Both the position numbers and the translations under genes were made by a program. 7,901 nucleotides of DNA from Xanthobacteraceae bacterium (GTDB taxonomy: Bacteria; Pseudomonadota; Alphaproteobacteria; Rhizobiales; Xanthobacteraceae). Shown here piece after piece: positions 1 to 6,060 of this stretch. Each line of letters opens with the position of its first letter. Positions within the stretch are counted from its first letter, which is position 1. The notes beneath the pieces were generated by a model, which saw nothing but the letters and a program-made list of their open reading frames with translations, did not search any database and was not told the DNA's origin. The DNA lies in the NCBI GenBank assembly GCA_030043175.1, contig JASHYD010000128.1, positions 1 through 7,901 of the forward strand, written 5' to 3'.

Positions 1-354
1 TCGCCTGACAACAAGACCCTGTGGGTCACCAGCATCCCCAACAACGCCGTTTACGCCTACGACGTTGCAACGCTCAAAATCATCGGCAAGGTAGATCTGC
101 CGAATGAAAAGGTCGCCGGCCACGAAACGCCGATTTCCGCCGTGCCGGAGTGGGTCACCTTTACGCCTGACGGCAAGTATCTTTATGTCTCCAACGCTGG
201 CCTGCGTTCGGTCTCCGTCATCGACACACCGGCGATGAAGCTCGTTAAGGTCATTCCGGTCGGGGAAGTGCCAAAGCGAAGCAACACGCTCGTGATCCCG
301 GAAAGCGACCACGCCGGCACGGAAACGCCCGGCAAGCGGGCCTCGTTGCACTAG
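1..354 (+). CDS. YVTN-type beta-propeller protein, C-terminal fragment
   Basis: The reading frame is open from the window's first base to a TAG stop, giving 117 residues; the N-terminal part lies outside the window. Two blade-like repeats are visible: one begins SPDNKTLWVTS (residues 1-11) and runs into an AYDVATLKIIGKV strand pair, and the second contains TPDGKYLYVSN (residues 55-65) followed by SVSVIDTPAMKLVKVIPVG. The pattern 'S/TPDGK.LYV.N...SVSVID....KLV..IPVG' is typical of the YVTN/NHL/cytochrome cd1-like propeller family. These are usually exported proteins, either scaffolds or partners of periplasmic redox enzymes. The last ~25 residues are polar and contain no blade, so this looks like the natural C-terminus. 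The gene converges on a small haem-binding protein gene, which hints at a shared periplasmic role. The substrate or partner cannot be told from this fragment. Confidence 0.85.
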   Translation, partial: SPDNKTLWVTSIPNNAVYAYDVATLKIIGKVDLPNEKVAGHETPISAVPEWVTFTPDGKYLYVSNAGLRSVSVIDTPAMKLVKVIPVGEVPKRSNTLVIPESDHAGTETPGKRASLH

Positions 355-621
355 AAATCGGGTGACGTGACTTGCACCGGCAAGCGCGTCGCTCCCCCTT
401 TTGGGCGACGCCCAGCGGCTTGCGAGCGGAGCACGCGCGTTGCCTTCTTTTTGCAGAAGGGCGCAATTAAGCGCATTGCGCCCTTCCCGCGCGAGAGGAG
501 CGACGTTGCGACAACAACTTCGGCGAGCGCTGCGTGCTCAAGGAAAGCGTGCTCAGGAAGAAGTGGCGCAACGCTTCGCTACTGCCCCCGACGGGCTACC
601 GGCCCCTCTTTTTTGGAGTTG
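355..621. repeat. Non-coding convergent spacer, probable dispersed intergenic repeat
   Basis: This 267-base gap separates the stop codons of two convergent genes and has no ORF with a credible start. It contains GGGCG-A-CGCCC (403-413), the perfect 12-bp inverted repeat at 456-486, and a GGGC/GCCC mini-stem (593-605) followed shortly by six T's at 609-614. Conceptual translations of the spacer resemble spurious ORFs that I recall recurring between genes in Afipia and Bradyrhizobium genomes. That would make it one copy of a dispersed palindromic element, but the recall is unverified. The mini-stem plus T-run could be a weak terminator for the plus-strand propeller gene. Confidence 0.35.
456..486. 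repeat. Perfect 12-bp inverted repeat in intergenic spacer
   Basis: GAAGGGCGCAAT (456-467) and ATTGCGCCCTTC (475-486) are exact reverse complements separated by a 7-base loop, so a 12-bp stem could form in RNA from either strand. Neither side is followed by a clear T-run (the minus-strand reading continues TGCAAAAAGAAGG), so a classical Rho-independent terminator is not supported. It lies between two convergent genes, where it could still block readthrough or stabilise mRNA 3' ends. It sits inside a spacer that I suspect is a dispersed repeat. Confidence 0.8.
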
Positions 622-1068
622 TTATTTCTTGCCGGTTGGCAGCGTCGCGCCCTTGGCCCACTCGGCAATCGTCTGCCAATAGGGGTCGTTCTTGTCGGCG
701 AATTGTCGTCCGCCGGAATGAAAGGCGTCGCCGCCCGCCTCAGGCGCCAGCGGATGCAAGAGGATCTTGGCGTTCAGCGGATCGTCCACAGCATTGATGA
801 TCTTCGAGACCGTTTCGAAATTCTTGCGAGTGTCGTCCTCGCTCCACGTCGTCTGGCCTTCGGGAAGCTTCTGAAGCCGCAGCATGTTGTTGGCCTCGGC
901 GTGGCACATCACACAACGCGCGTGGCCCGCTCGCTTGGTGAGAAATATAGGCTGGACCTTGGCTTTGAAGTAGTCATAGTCAAGCGTCGCGGCATGAGAA
1001 ACTAACGTGGCGTTTGCGAGCGCCAACGCCGAAACCGCGGCGGCAACGACAACGATGCGAACGGGCAT
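622..1068 (-). CDS. Exported small c-type cytochrome-like protein (CxxCH)
   Basis: The product has 148 residues. Residues 1-26 look like a Sec signal peptide: M-P-V-R, then a hydrophobic Val/Ala/Leu stretch, with likely cleavage after SHA or SHAA. A single haem-attachment motif CVMCH lies at residues 52-56. The C-terminal half carries HPLAPEAGGDAFHSGG (105-120) and then a QFADKNDPYWQTIAEW segment. This layout resembles the small haem-binding domains grouped with 'planctomycete cytochrome C'-type proteins, which often sit beside beta-propeller genes. No methionine follows residue 62, so the distal iron ligand, if there is one, is probably His105 or His117, or Met62 just after the motif. The ATG start is supported by GGGAGG on the minus strand (1075-1080), 6 bases upstream. 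It lies 81 bases downstream of recN on the same strand and converges on the propeller gene. A periplasmic electron-transfer or haem-sensing role is inferred. Confidence 0.8.
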   Translation of the reverse strand: MPVRIVVVAAAVSALALANATLVSHAATLDYDYFKAKVQPIFLTKRAGHARCVMCHAEANNMLRLQKLPEGQTTWSEDDTRKNFETVSKIINAVDDPLNAKILLHPLAPEAGGDAFHSGGRQFADKNDPYWQTIAEWAKGATLPTGKK

Positions 1069-1149
1069 TCCGATCCTCCCGGCTTTGCTTCACCTGTTAA
1101 CGAACACTAGCAGATGTTACCCCGAAGCGCGACGGTGTTTGAGAAATTC

Positions 1150-2823
1150 TCACCCCGCCGCGGCCCGCATCAGCCGCTCGGCGGCCGCGCGGGCTTCGAA
1201 CGTGATTTCGGCGCCGGCAAGCATGCGTGCGATCTCCTCCCGTCGCAGCTCCGGCGCAAGTTCCGCAATTCTCGTGGCGATCCCTTTGCCTTTCGCAAGG
1301 GCATCTTTGGTGATGAGATAATGGTGATCGGCACGCGCTGCGACCTGGGGCGCGTGCGTCACGGCCAGCACCTGGACGCGACGCGCAAGGCGGGCGAGGC
1401 GCGCCCCGATCGCGTCGGCAACCGCACCGCCCACCCCGGTGTCGATTTCATCGAACACCAGGCTCGGCGCGGAGCCGCGGTCGGCGATCACCACCTTGAG
1501 CGCCAGCATGAAACGGGCAAGTTCGCCGCCCGAGGCCATCTTCATTAACGGCCCCGGCTGGGTGCCCGGATTGGTGCGCACCCAGAACTCCACGCGGTCG
1601 ATGCCGTCGGGCCCAGGGTTATCGGGGCTCGTTTTGATCGCGGTTGTGAACTGCGCCTGATCGAGCTTGAGCGGTTTGAGCTCACGGTTCACGGCCTTGT
1701 CCAGCGTCGCTGCAACCTCGCGGCGATGGCGGGACAGGGACGCCGCCGCCCTGGCGCAGCGCTCGACAGCGGTGGCGGCCTCGTTTTCGAGCGCGGCAAG
1801 CCGCGCTGCGCCGGCATCAAGCAAAGCAAGATCGGCCGCATAGCGCTCGCTCAATGCCCTGAGCTGGTCGACCGGGGCATTGTATTTCCGTCCGGCGGCG
1901 CGTAGCGCGAACAGGCGCTCCTCGATGCGTTCCAAAGCATGGGGGTCAAACGCGGCGGCAGCGAGCGCGCGGTCGATATGATGGCTTGCCTCCTCGAGCG
2001 CCGTCAGCGCCGTATCAAGCGCCTTGACGGCTGGCTCGAAAAGGCCGGGCGCCTGGGCGTGGCGCCGCTCCAGCCGACGCACTGCAGCCGCCAGCGCCGG
2101 CGCCGGCGAGCCGCTGCCTGACACCACGGTCTGAGCCTCGCGCAGGTCCTCGGCGACCTTTTCGGCCTGGATCATCCCGGTTCGCCGTTCCGCCAGCATG
2201 GTTTCCTCGCCAGGCTCGGGCGCAAGCTCCGCCAGCTCCTTGGCCGCATGGCGCAGCCAATCGGCCTCACGCTGGGCACGCTCGACCTCGGCGCGGTGCT
2301 GCGCCAGGAGCTGCTCGGCGCCGCGGCGGAGTGCCCACAGCCGGGCGACGTCGGCCGCTTCGGCCTCGAGACCCCCGTAGGCGTCGATCAATCGCCGGTG
2401 CGTTGCGGTATCGACGAGGGCGCGGTCGTCATGCTGGCCATGGATTTCTACCAGCGCACTGCCGACGCTGCGCAGCACCTGCACCGCAACCGGCTGATCG
2501 TTGAGGAACGCGCGAGTGCGGCCGTCGGCGAACTGCACGCGGCGCAGGATCAGATCGTCCTCGGAGGGAATGTCATTCGCTTCGAGGATGGCGCGCGCCG
2601 GGTGATCCAATGCCACGTCGAACGCCGCCGTCACCTGACCCTGCTCGGCCCCCTGTCGCACGAGACCCGAATCGCCGCGCGCGCCAAGCGCTAACGCAAA
2701 CGAATCGAGCAGGATCGATTTTCCGGCGCCGGTCTCGCCGGTCAACACGGACAGGCCGGCAGCAAAATCGATATCAAGGCGATCGATCAGAACGATGTCG
2801 CGGATCGAGAGCCGGATCAGCAT
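1150..2823 (-). CDS. recN: DNA repair protein RecN
   Basis: The product has 557 residues, close to the usual ~550 for RecN, an SMC-like ATPase that acts early in recombinational repair of double-strand breaks by binding DNA ends and the RecA filament. The N-terminal head has Walker A GETGAGKS (29-36), followed by the RecN-typical GARGDSGLVRQG and later EIHGQHDD. The middle (about 150-390) is rich in Ala, Arg, Glu and Leu, consistent with the antiparallel coiled coil. The C-terminal head has the signature SGGELARFMLALK (431 on), Walker B LVFDEIDTGVGG (D458/E459) and switch His490 in VTHAPQVAA. All ATPase motifs are intact. It starts at ATG (2821-2823) with only a G-rich, weak ribosome binding site. 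No SOS-like GTTC-N7-GTTC box is visible upstream. Its neighbours are unusual: in many alphaproteobacteria recN lies between bamD and ligA, neither of which is adjacent here. Confidence 0.97.
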   Translation of the reverse strand: MLIRLSIRDIVLIDRLDIDFAAGLSVLTGETGAGKSILLDSFALALGARGDSGLVRQGAEQGQVTAAFDVALDHPARAILEANDIPSEDDLILRRVQFADGRTRAFLNDQPVAVQVLRSVGSALVEIHGQHDDRALVDTATHRRLIDAYGGLEAEAADVARLWALRRGAEQLLAQHRAEVERAQREADWLRHAAKELAELAPEPGEETMLAERRTGMIQAEKVAEDLREAQTVVSGSGSPAPALAAAVRRLERRHAQAPGLFEPAVKALDTALTALEEASHHIDRALAAAAFDPHALERIEERLFALRAAGRKYNAPVDQLRALSERYAADLALLDAGAARLAALENEAATAVERCARAAASLSRHRREVAATLDKAVNRELKPLKLDQAQFTTAIKTSPDNPGPDGIDRVEFWVRTNPGTQPGPLMKMASGGELARFMLALKVVIADRGSAPSLVFDEIDTGVGGAVADAIGARLARLARRVQVLAVTHAPQVAARADHHYLITKDALAKGKGIATRIAELAPELRREEIARMLAGAEITFEARAAAERLMRAAAG

Positions 2824-2922
2824 GGGTCCCCCCGTGGTATTCCGGTCAGCGCCGTCAACCGGTGCGGTGGACTCACTCTCACCACTGTCGCAATAGGCAT
2901 TGATTCATAAGGAGAAATCAAG

Positions 2923-3066
2923 ATGCCGTCGCTGCTGCCGTATCGCAGTTCTAGATCCTGTATGCAAGCAATGTTGACGGCGCCAGACCACCCTCGACCT
3001 ACACGTCCCACACAACCGACGCAGCCTCTGGGGCGGCCTGCCTTGAGGCAGTGGACGGGTCTTTGA
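2923..3066 (+). CDS. Possible 47-residue small ORF with strong RBS
   Basis: An ATG at 2923 is preceded by AAGGAG (2909-2914) at 8-base spacing, the best Shine-Dalgarno in this part of the window. The frame runs 47 codons to TGA. The peptide begins MPSLLPYRSS, has no hydrophobic segment, and turns Pro/Thr/Arg/Gln-rich (PRPTRPTQPTQP) before ending RQWTGL. I recognise no family. The low-complexity second half argues against a folded protein. It could be a leader peptide, the remnant of a decayed gene whose start survives, or chance. It lies in the spacer between the recN start and the 71-residue membrane protein gene, on the latter's strand. Confidence 0.3.
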   Translation: MPSLLPYRSSRSCMQAMLTAPDHPRPTRPTQPTQPLGRPALRQWTGL

Positions 3067-3136
3067 GACCGTGCCTGCAACGCAATCGAGGAAAAGTTAC
3101 CTGATGTTAAGAGAATTTGAACCCAACCGCCCAGTG

Positions 3137-3159
3137 ACGACACTACCCAACGACACTAC
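3137..3159. repeat. 10-bp direct repeat upstream of small membrane protein gene
   Basis: ACGACACTAC occurs at 3137-3146 and again at 3150-3159, separated by CCA, a 13-base period. It lies 53 bases before the ATG at 3213, where an operator or promoter would be expected. A weak promoter-like pair overlaps it: GTGACG (3134-3139) and TACATA (3157-3162) with a 17-base spacer. The repeat itself is certain; a binding-site role is a guess. Confidence 0.4.
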
Positions 3160-3212
3160 ATAACCTAACGCGTAGAACGCGATTGCTGGAAGAGCCGCTG
3201 GAAGGCTGCGTC

Positions 3213-3428
3213 ATGAACAATTCCACCATTTTTGTCGCCGACCGAAGAACCCACCTCAAGATCTTGGGCGTTGCGGTAGCGGCTTCGGTTGCGGTCCTCT
3301 TGGTAGGCATGACGGCCCACAACACGGCGGCCCTCGACAACGCCGCCCCCATCCATGTCGCTGGCCCGCCCGTCAAGGCCGGCAAGCCGATTACCGTCAG
3401 CCATATCGAATCGACCGTGATCCGCTGA
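3213..3428 (+). CDS. Small single-pass membrane protein, hypothetical (71 aa)
   Basis: The ATG at 3213 has GGAAGG (3200-3205) 7 bases upstream. A TTG start ten codons earlier in the same frame is possible but has no better site. The product has a polar N-terminus MNNSTIFVADRRTHLK, one hydrophobic segment at about residues 16-34 (ILGVAVAASVAVLLVGMTA), and a short tail containing APIHVAGPPVKAGKPITVSH. The positive RRTHLK before the helix suggests the N-terminus stays in the cytoplasm and the tail reaches the periplasm; a signal anchor is likelier than a cleaved signal. I recall similar ~70-residue hypothetical proteins with an 'ADRRTHLKI' start and a 'VKAG.P' tail in Bradyrhizobium, often in several copies per genome. 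Their function is unknown to me. The gene converges on plsC. Confidence 0.65.
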   Translation: MNNSTIFVADRRTHLKILGVAVAASVAVLLVGMTAHNTAALDNAAPIHVAGPPVKAGKPITVSHIESTVIR

Positions 3429-3436
3429 CCCGCCGG

Positions 3437-3485
3437 CCAACCTTCGAACATCGCTGCCCCGCCGGAGCCAAATTTGCAAGGTTGG
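3437..3485. repeat. 8-bp inverted repeat after the small membrane protein gene
   Basis: CCAACCTT (3437-3444) and AAGGTTGG (3478-3485) are exact reverse complements enclosing 33 bases. The copy starts 9 bases after the TGA of the small membrane protein gene. There is no T-run. It may help form a 3'-end structure, but an 8-bp match over this span could also be chance. Confidence 0.3.
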
Positions 3486-3536
3486 AAAGTCGCGATGCCG
3501 CTTACGCGAGCCCTTGTGATCGCGCCCCAAGCGGGC

Positions 3537-3555
3537 ACCTGGTTCTCCACCAGGT
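3537..3555. repeat. Compact hairpin in the convergent spacer before plsC end
   Basis: ACCTGGT (3537-3543) and ACCAGGT (3549-3555) form a perfect 7-bp stem with a TCTCC loop. It lies between the stop codons of two convergent genes, 52 bases past the plsC stop on the minus strand. Neither side has a T-run, so intrinsic termination is not shown. An mRNA-end stabilising role is possible. Confidence 0.4.
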
Positions 3556-3606
3556 AAGTCTCGGCCAGAAAGCGTGCACCCCTGATTGGAAAGGCAATAC
3601 GGTGTC

Positions 3607-4326
3607 CTAGCCGTTCCCGCCTTCGGCGATCAGACGGGCGGTCGCGGCCTCGATGTCACGCTGTAGCCTGGCGAAGAACAGATTGCGCTCAACCCCCGGC
3701 GGAATCGGGTCGAGAACCTCCACCCGAACCGTGCCGGGGAAGCGCAGGAAGCGGCGACGCGGCCAGAATAGACCGGAATTAAGCGCAATCGGCACACAAG
3801 GGATGCCGGCCTCGGCATAGAGGTGGGCAACCCCGAATTTATATTTCGGGTCCGCTCCGGCCGAGCGGCGCGTACCTTCAGGAAAAATGATGATCTGGCG
3901 GCCCTCCGCGAGGGCCTGGCGGGCGCCATCCGCCATACTGGACAACGCGGCCTTGCCGCCGCCGCGGTCAACCGGGATCATGCCGCCATGCCGCGCGTAC
4001 CAGCCAAAAAACGGCACCCACAACAGCTCGCGCTTGATGATGTAGCTGGGGTCGGGAAAAAGCGTGAGCAGCGCGAACGTCTCCCACGTGGACTGATGCT
4101 TGGCGGCGACGAGGATGCCGCCAGAGGGGATTTTTTCCAACCCGCGCCATTCCACGTCGATGCAGCATATCGAGCGCAGCATCCACAACGTTGTGCGCGC
4201 CCACAGCCTGGCCATCGCAAGAATCGCCGGGCGCGGCATCAAAAGGGTCGGAATCGCCGCGATCAGCAGGATCGCCAGATTCAAATAGAACAGGAGGTTG
4301 AACAGGAGCGATCGAATCGTGATCAC
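3607..4326 (-). CDS. plsC: 1-acyl-sn-glycerol-3-phosphate acyltransferase (PlsC family)
   Basis: The product has 239 residues, normal for PlsC, which transfers an acyl chain to lysophosphatidic acid to give phosphatidic acid at the inner face of the cytoplasmic membrane. A hydrophobic N-terminus (about 7-32) anchors it. Acyltransferase motif I is KHQSTWE (H77, with E82 in the place of the usual Asp of HX4D). The next motif covers KRELLWVPFFGWYARHGGMIPVDRG (two pieces from about residue 99), motif III is FPEGTRR (148-154), and motif IV is IPCVPIALNSG. The order and spacing fit the family well. The Glu variant also occurs, as I recall, in related alphaproteobacterial enzymes, so activity is probably kept. 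The start is GTG (4324-4326), since no in-frame ATG lies nearby, with a weak GAGA-type ribosome binding site. It begins 12 bases after the ydcF-like stop, so it is the last gene of the ftsEX operon. Confidence 0.93.
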   Translation of the reverse strand: MITIRSLLFNLLFYLNLAILLIAAIPTLLMPRPAILAMARLWARTTLWMLRSICCIDVEWRGLEKIPSGGILVAAKHQSTWETFALLTLFPDPSYIIKRELLWVPFFGWYARHGGMIPVDRGGGKAALSSMADGARQALAEGRQIIIFPEGTRRSAGADPKYKFGVAHLYAEAGIPCVPIALNSGLFWPRRRFLRFPGTVRVEVLDPIPPGVERNLFFARLQRDIEAATARLIAEGGNG

Positions 4327-4338
4327 ATCATCGTCTCA

Positions 4339-5040
4339 TCAATTCCTGCCCCGGCTGCGAGGCGCAATTTCGTTCATTATCGACGCTGACTCGAGCCTGA
4401 TTCGCGCTGCCGCAACGATGAGTTTGAGATATTCAAAGACCAGGACTTTCGCTGTGCCCGCGCTCGACCACCACGGCTCGGCGCGAGCCTGCGCGCTGAC
4501 GACCGGAAACGGAATCAGGGTCACGTCGGGAAGCCGGTGAGCGATCTCCAGCATCGCGCGCGGCATGTGGTAGCGAGACGTTACCACGACGAGTGACCGG
4601 AACCCGCGCTCGCGCGCCCACCGCCTCGTCTCCGCAGCGTTGCCGACGGTGTTGACTGCGCTGTAGTCGAGGTCGATGCAGCAGCTGAACAATCGCCCGG
4701 ATTCGGGGGCAAGACGAATGAGTTCGGCGGTATTTGTTGTCGGCGCGACCCCGGTGATGAGGAGACGCCGGCCCCTCCCGGAGGCCAGCAGTTCCACCGC
4801 ATCATTGATGCGCGAGGGCCCACCCGTCAGCGCCACGATTCCATCAGCGGCCCGGTCAAGCGGCGGCTCTTGATCGGCAATATGCAACACAAACCAGAGA
4901 AAACCGCCGATCCAAACGAACAGCGCGACAACCGACACCATGCAAACCCACGTCACCATGCGATACCGCAACATGAACCCGTGACGCCCGCAGCCGCCAC
5001 GCTGCCCTGTCTGGATTGGCTGGTCTTCGACCGTCATCAC
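4339..5040 (-). CDS. YdcF/ElyC-SanA family (DUF218) membrane protein
   Basis: The product has 233 residues. A transmembrane helix at about 28-53 (VTWVCMVSVVALFVWIGGFL and onward) anchors a DUF218 domain. That domain is seen in GIVALTGG (67-74), RRLLITGVAP (91-100), the NTVGNAAET block (130-138) and VVVTSRYHMPRAM (151-163), which follow the family's usual order. DUF218 proteins include E. coli SanA, ElyC and YdcF; ElyC and SanA affect peptidoglycan or envelope integrity, but their chemistry is not firmly known. The soluble domain probably faces the periplasm. The start is either GTG (5038-5040) or the adjacent ATG (5035-5037), with no strong ribosome binding site to decide. It lies 48 bases after ftsX and 12 before plsC on one strand, so they are probably co-transcribed. 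Confidence 0.88.
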   Translation of the reverse strand: MMTVEDQPIQTGQRGGCGRHGFMLRYRMVTWVCMVSVVALFVWIGGFLWFVLHIADQEPPLDRAADGIVALTGGPSRINDAVELLASGRGRRLLITGVAPTTNTAELIRLAPESGRLFSCCIDLDYSAVNTVGNAAETRRWARERGFRSLVVVTSRYHMPRAMLEIAHRLPDVTLIPFPVVSAQARAEPWWSSAGTAKVLVFEYLKLIVAAARIRLESASIMNEIAPRSRGRN

Positions 5041-5088
5041 CGTATCCCGAACATTGCCAGATTCGGCGTCCGCGCGGCAGCCCGAGAT

Positions 5089-6060
5089 TTAATCGATGTT
5101 TCTCAACGTATGGATAACAACGTGCCGAGAGGTCAGAGCCGTGATACCAGCGATCAAACCCACCTCGGCGGCGAGAACAGCGTAACCGGTGAAACCGATT
5201 GAAAAGTGGCCGAACACCGCGGCAGCCTCCTCAGCATTGCCGATAAACACGCCGCTGATTCGTTCTGCGAGGGCCAGGAACAGCATCGCGACCACGCCTC
5301 CGAGCGCACCGCCCTTGAAACCCAGCCACAAGAAATGCCGCTGGAACTGACTCGCGATATAGGCCTGCTTGGCGCCAACAAAATGCAGTACCTCCACAAT
5401 CGGCCGGCTGCTCGCCATTGCACCACGGGTCGCAAAGGTGACCGACAGGACGGTCGCGGCCAACACAAGGCCAAAGATCGCCATGCCGCCCGCGATAGCG
5501 GCCTTCGCCACTCCGCGCATGCGATTGATACCGCGGCGGTGATCGTCAAGACTCACGCCCGGGACCTCGCGGGAAAGCGACTGGCGCAAGGCCGCCGTGT
5601 CAACGGCGGCTCCGCGGGCAACCCTAACGGCGATCATCCGCGGCACCGGCAGGTCATCAAGGGTAAGCCCCGGCCCCAGCCATGGTTCCAGGAGGCGGTC
5701 GGATTCCTCGCGGCTGTAGGCGCGCGCCTCAATCACACCCGGCGCCGCCAGCGCGAGCGCCTGCGCCCTGCCAATCTCCGCCTCAATGTCGTGGCCGGGG
5801 GTTGGACGGATCTGAATGGTCATTTCGCGCGCCACTTCCGCCTGCCATTCATTCGCGGATCCGATCACCATTGCGACGCCGCCGCTCGTTACCGCAGCCA
5901 GGAACGTCATGATTGCAACCACCGCGGCGAGCGCGCTGGCGGCGATCGAGTCCCTCGGGACGATGTGGACGTCGCCGCGCGTCTCGCGGCCGGGCCGCGG
6001 CGGTCTGCGGCGCAGGCGCGCTAGCCCCTTGCGCAGCGTGGCGACGACCGGACTAGTCAT
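5089..6060 (-). CDS. ftsX: Cell division protein FtsX
   Basis: This is the membrane subunit of the FtsEX complex, an ABC-type mechanotransmitter at the divisome that controls periplasmic peptidoglycan hydrolases during septation. Numbered from the furthest upstream ATG (6079-6081), four membrane segments lie at about 45-73, 193-217, 250-273 and 296-318. A ~120-residue extracytoplasmic loop follows the first, the standard FtsX layout. The conserved cytoplasmic stretch VEVLHFVGAKQAYIASQFQ (229-247) is diagnostic and lies between helices 2 and 3. The N-terminus is basic (LARLRRRPPRPGRETR). Three in-frame ATGs are possible (6081, 6072, 6060) and none has a clear Shine-Dalgarno. I chose 6060, which overlaps the end of ftsE by 8 bases (ATGACTAG), as expected for translational coupling; this gives 323 residues. 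Length and topology look complete. Confidence 0.93.
   Translation of the reverse strand: MTSPVVATLRKGLARLRRRPPRPGRETRGDVHIVPRDSIAASALAAVVAIMTFLAAVTSGGVAMVIGSANEWQAEVAREMTIQIRPTPGHDIEAEIGRAQALALAAPGVIEARAYSREESDRLLEPWLGPGLTLDDLPVPRMIAVRVARGAAVDTAALRQSLSREVPGVSLDDHRRGINRMRGVAKAAIAGGMAIFGLVLAATVLSVTFATRGAMASSRPIVEVLHFVGAKQAYIASQFQRHFLWLGFKGGALGGVVAMLFLALAERISGVFIGNAEEAAAVFGHFSIGFTGYAVLAAEVGLIAGITALTSRHVVIHTLRNID

Larger units (their letters stand above)
2824..3212. other. Divergent spacer between recN and the small membrane protein gene
   Basis: This 389-base region lies between the starts of recN (-) and the 71-residue protein (+), so it should carry both promoters. It is less GC-rich than its surroundings in places (about 3090-3120 and 3140-3170). 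It contains a possible short ORF (2923-3066) and a 10-bp direct repeat (3137-3159). A TTGACG on the minus strand (2853-2858) could be a -35 for recN, but no matching -10 is visible at the right spacing. Nothing else is supported. Confidence 0.5.

Noticed and set aside
593..614. Strong Rho-independent terminator for the propeller gene
   Set aside because: The stem is only 4 bp (GGGC/GCCC) although T's follow. It is kept only as a weak possibility in the spacer entry.
367..1005. 212-codon plus-strand frame across the spacer and the haem-protein gene
   Set aside because: Half covers a probable non-coding repeat and half is antisense to a gene with a signal peptide, CxxCH motif and good ribosome binding site.
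2824..2922. SOS (LexA) box for recN
   Set aside because: I looked for the alphaproteobacterial GTTC-N7-GTTC pattern, or its complement, upstream of recN and found none.
2817..3143. Minus-strand 108-codon frame just upstream of recN
   Set aside because: GTG start, no domain, Gly/Val/Arg low-complexity stretch, and it overlaps the recN start. It lies opposite the stronger small ORF signal.
3143..3550. Minus-strand frames opposite the 71-residue membrane protein
   Set aside because: No recognisable domain. The plus-strand frame has a better ribosome binding site, a coherent transmembrane helix and a remembered family.
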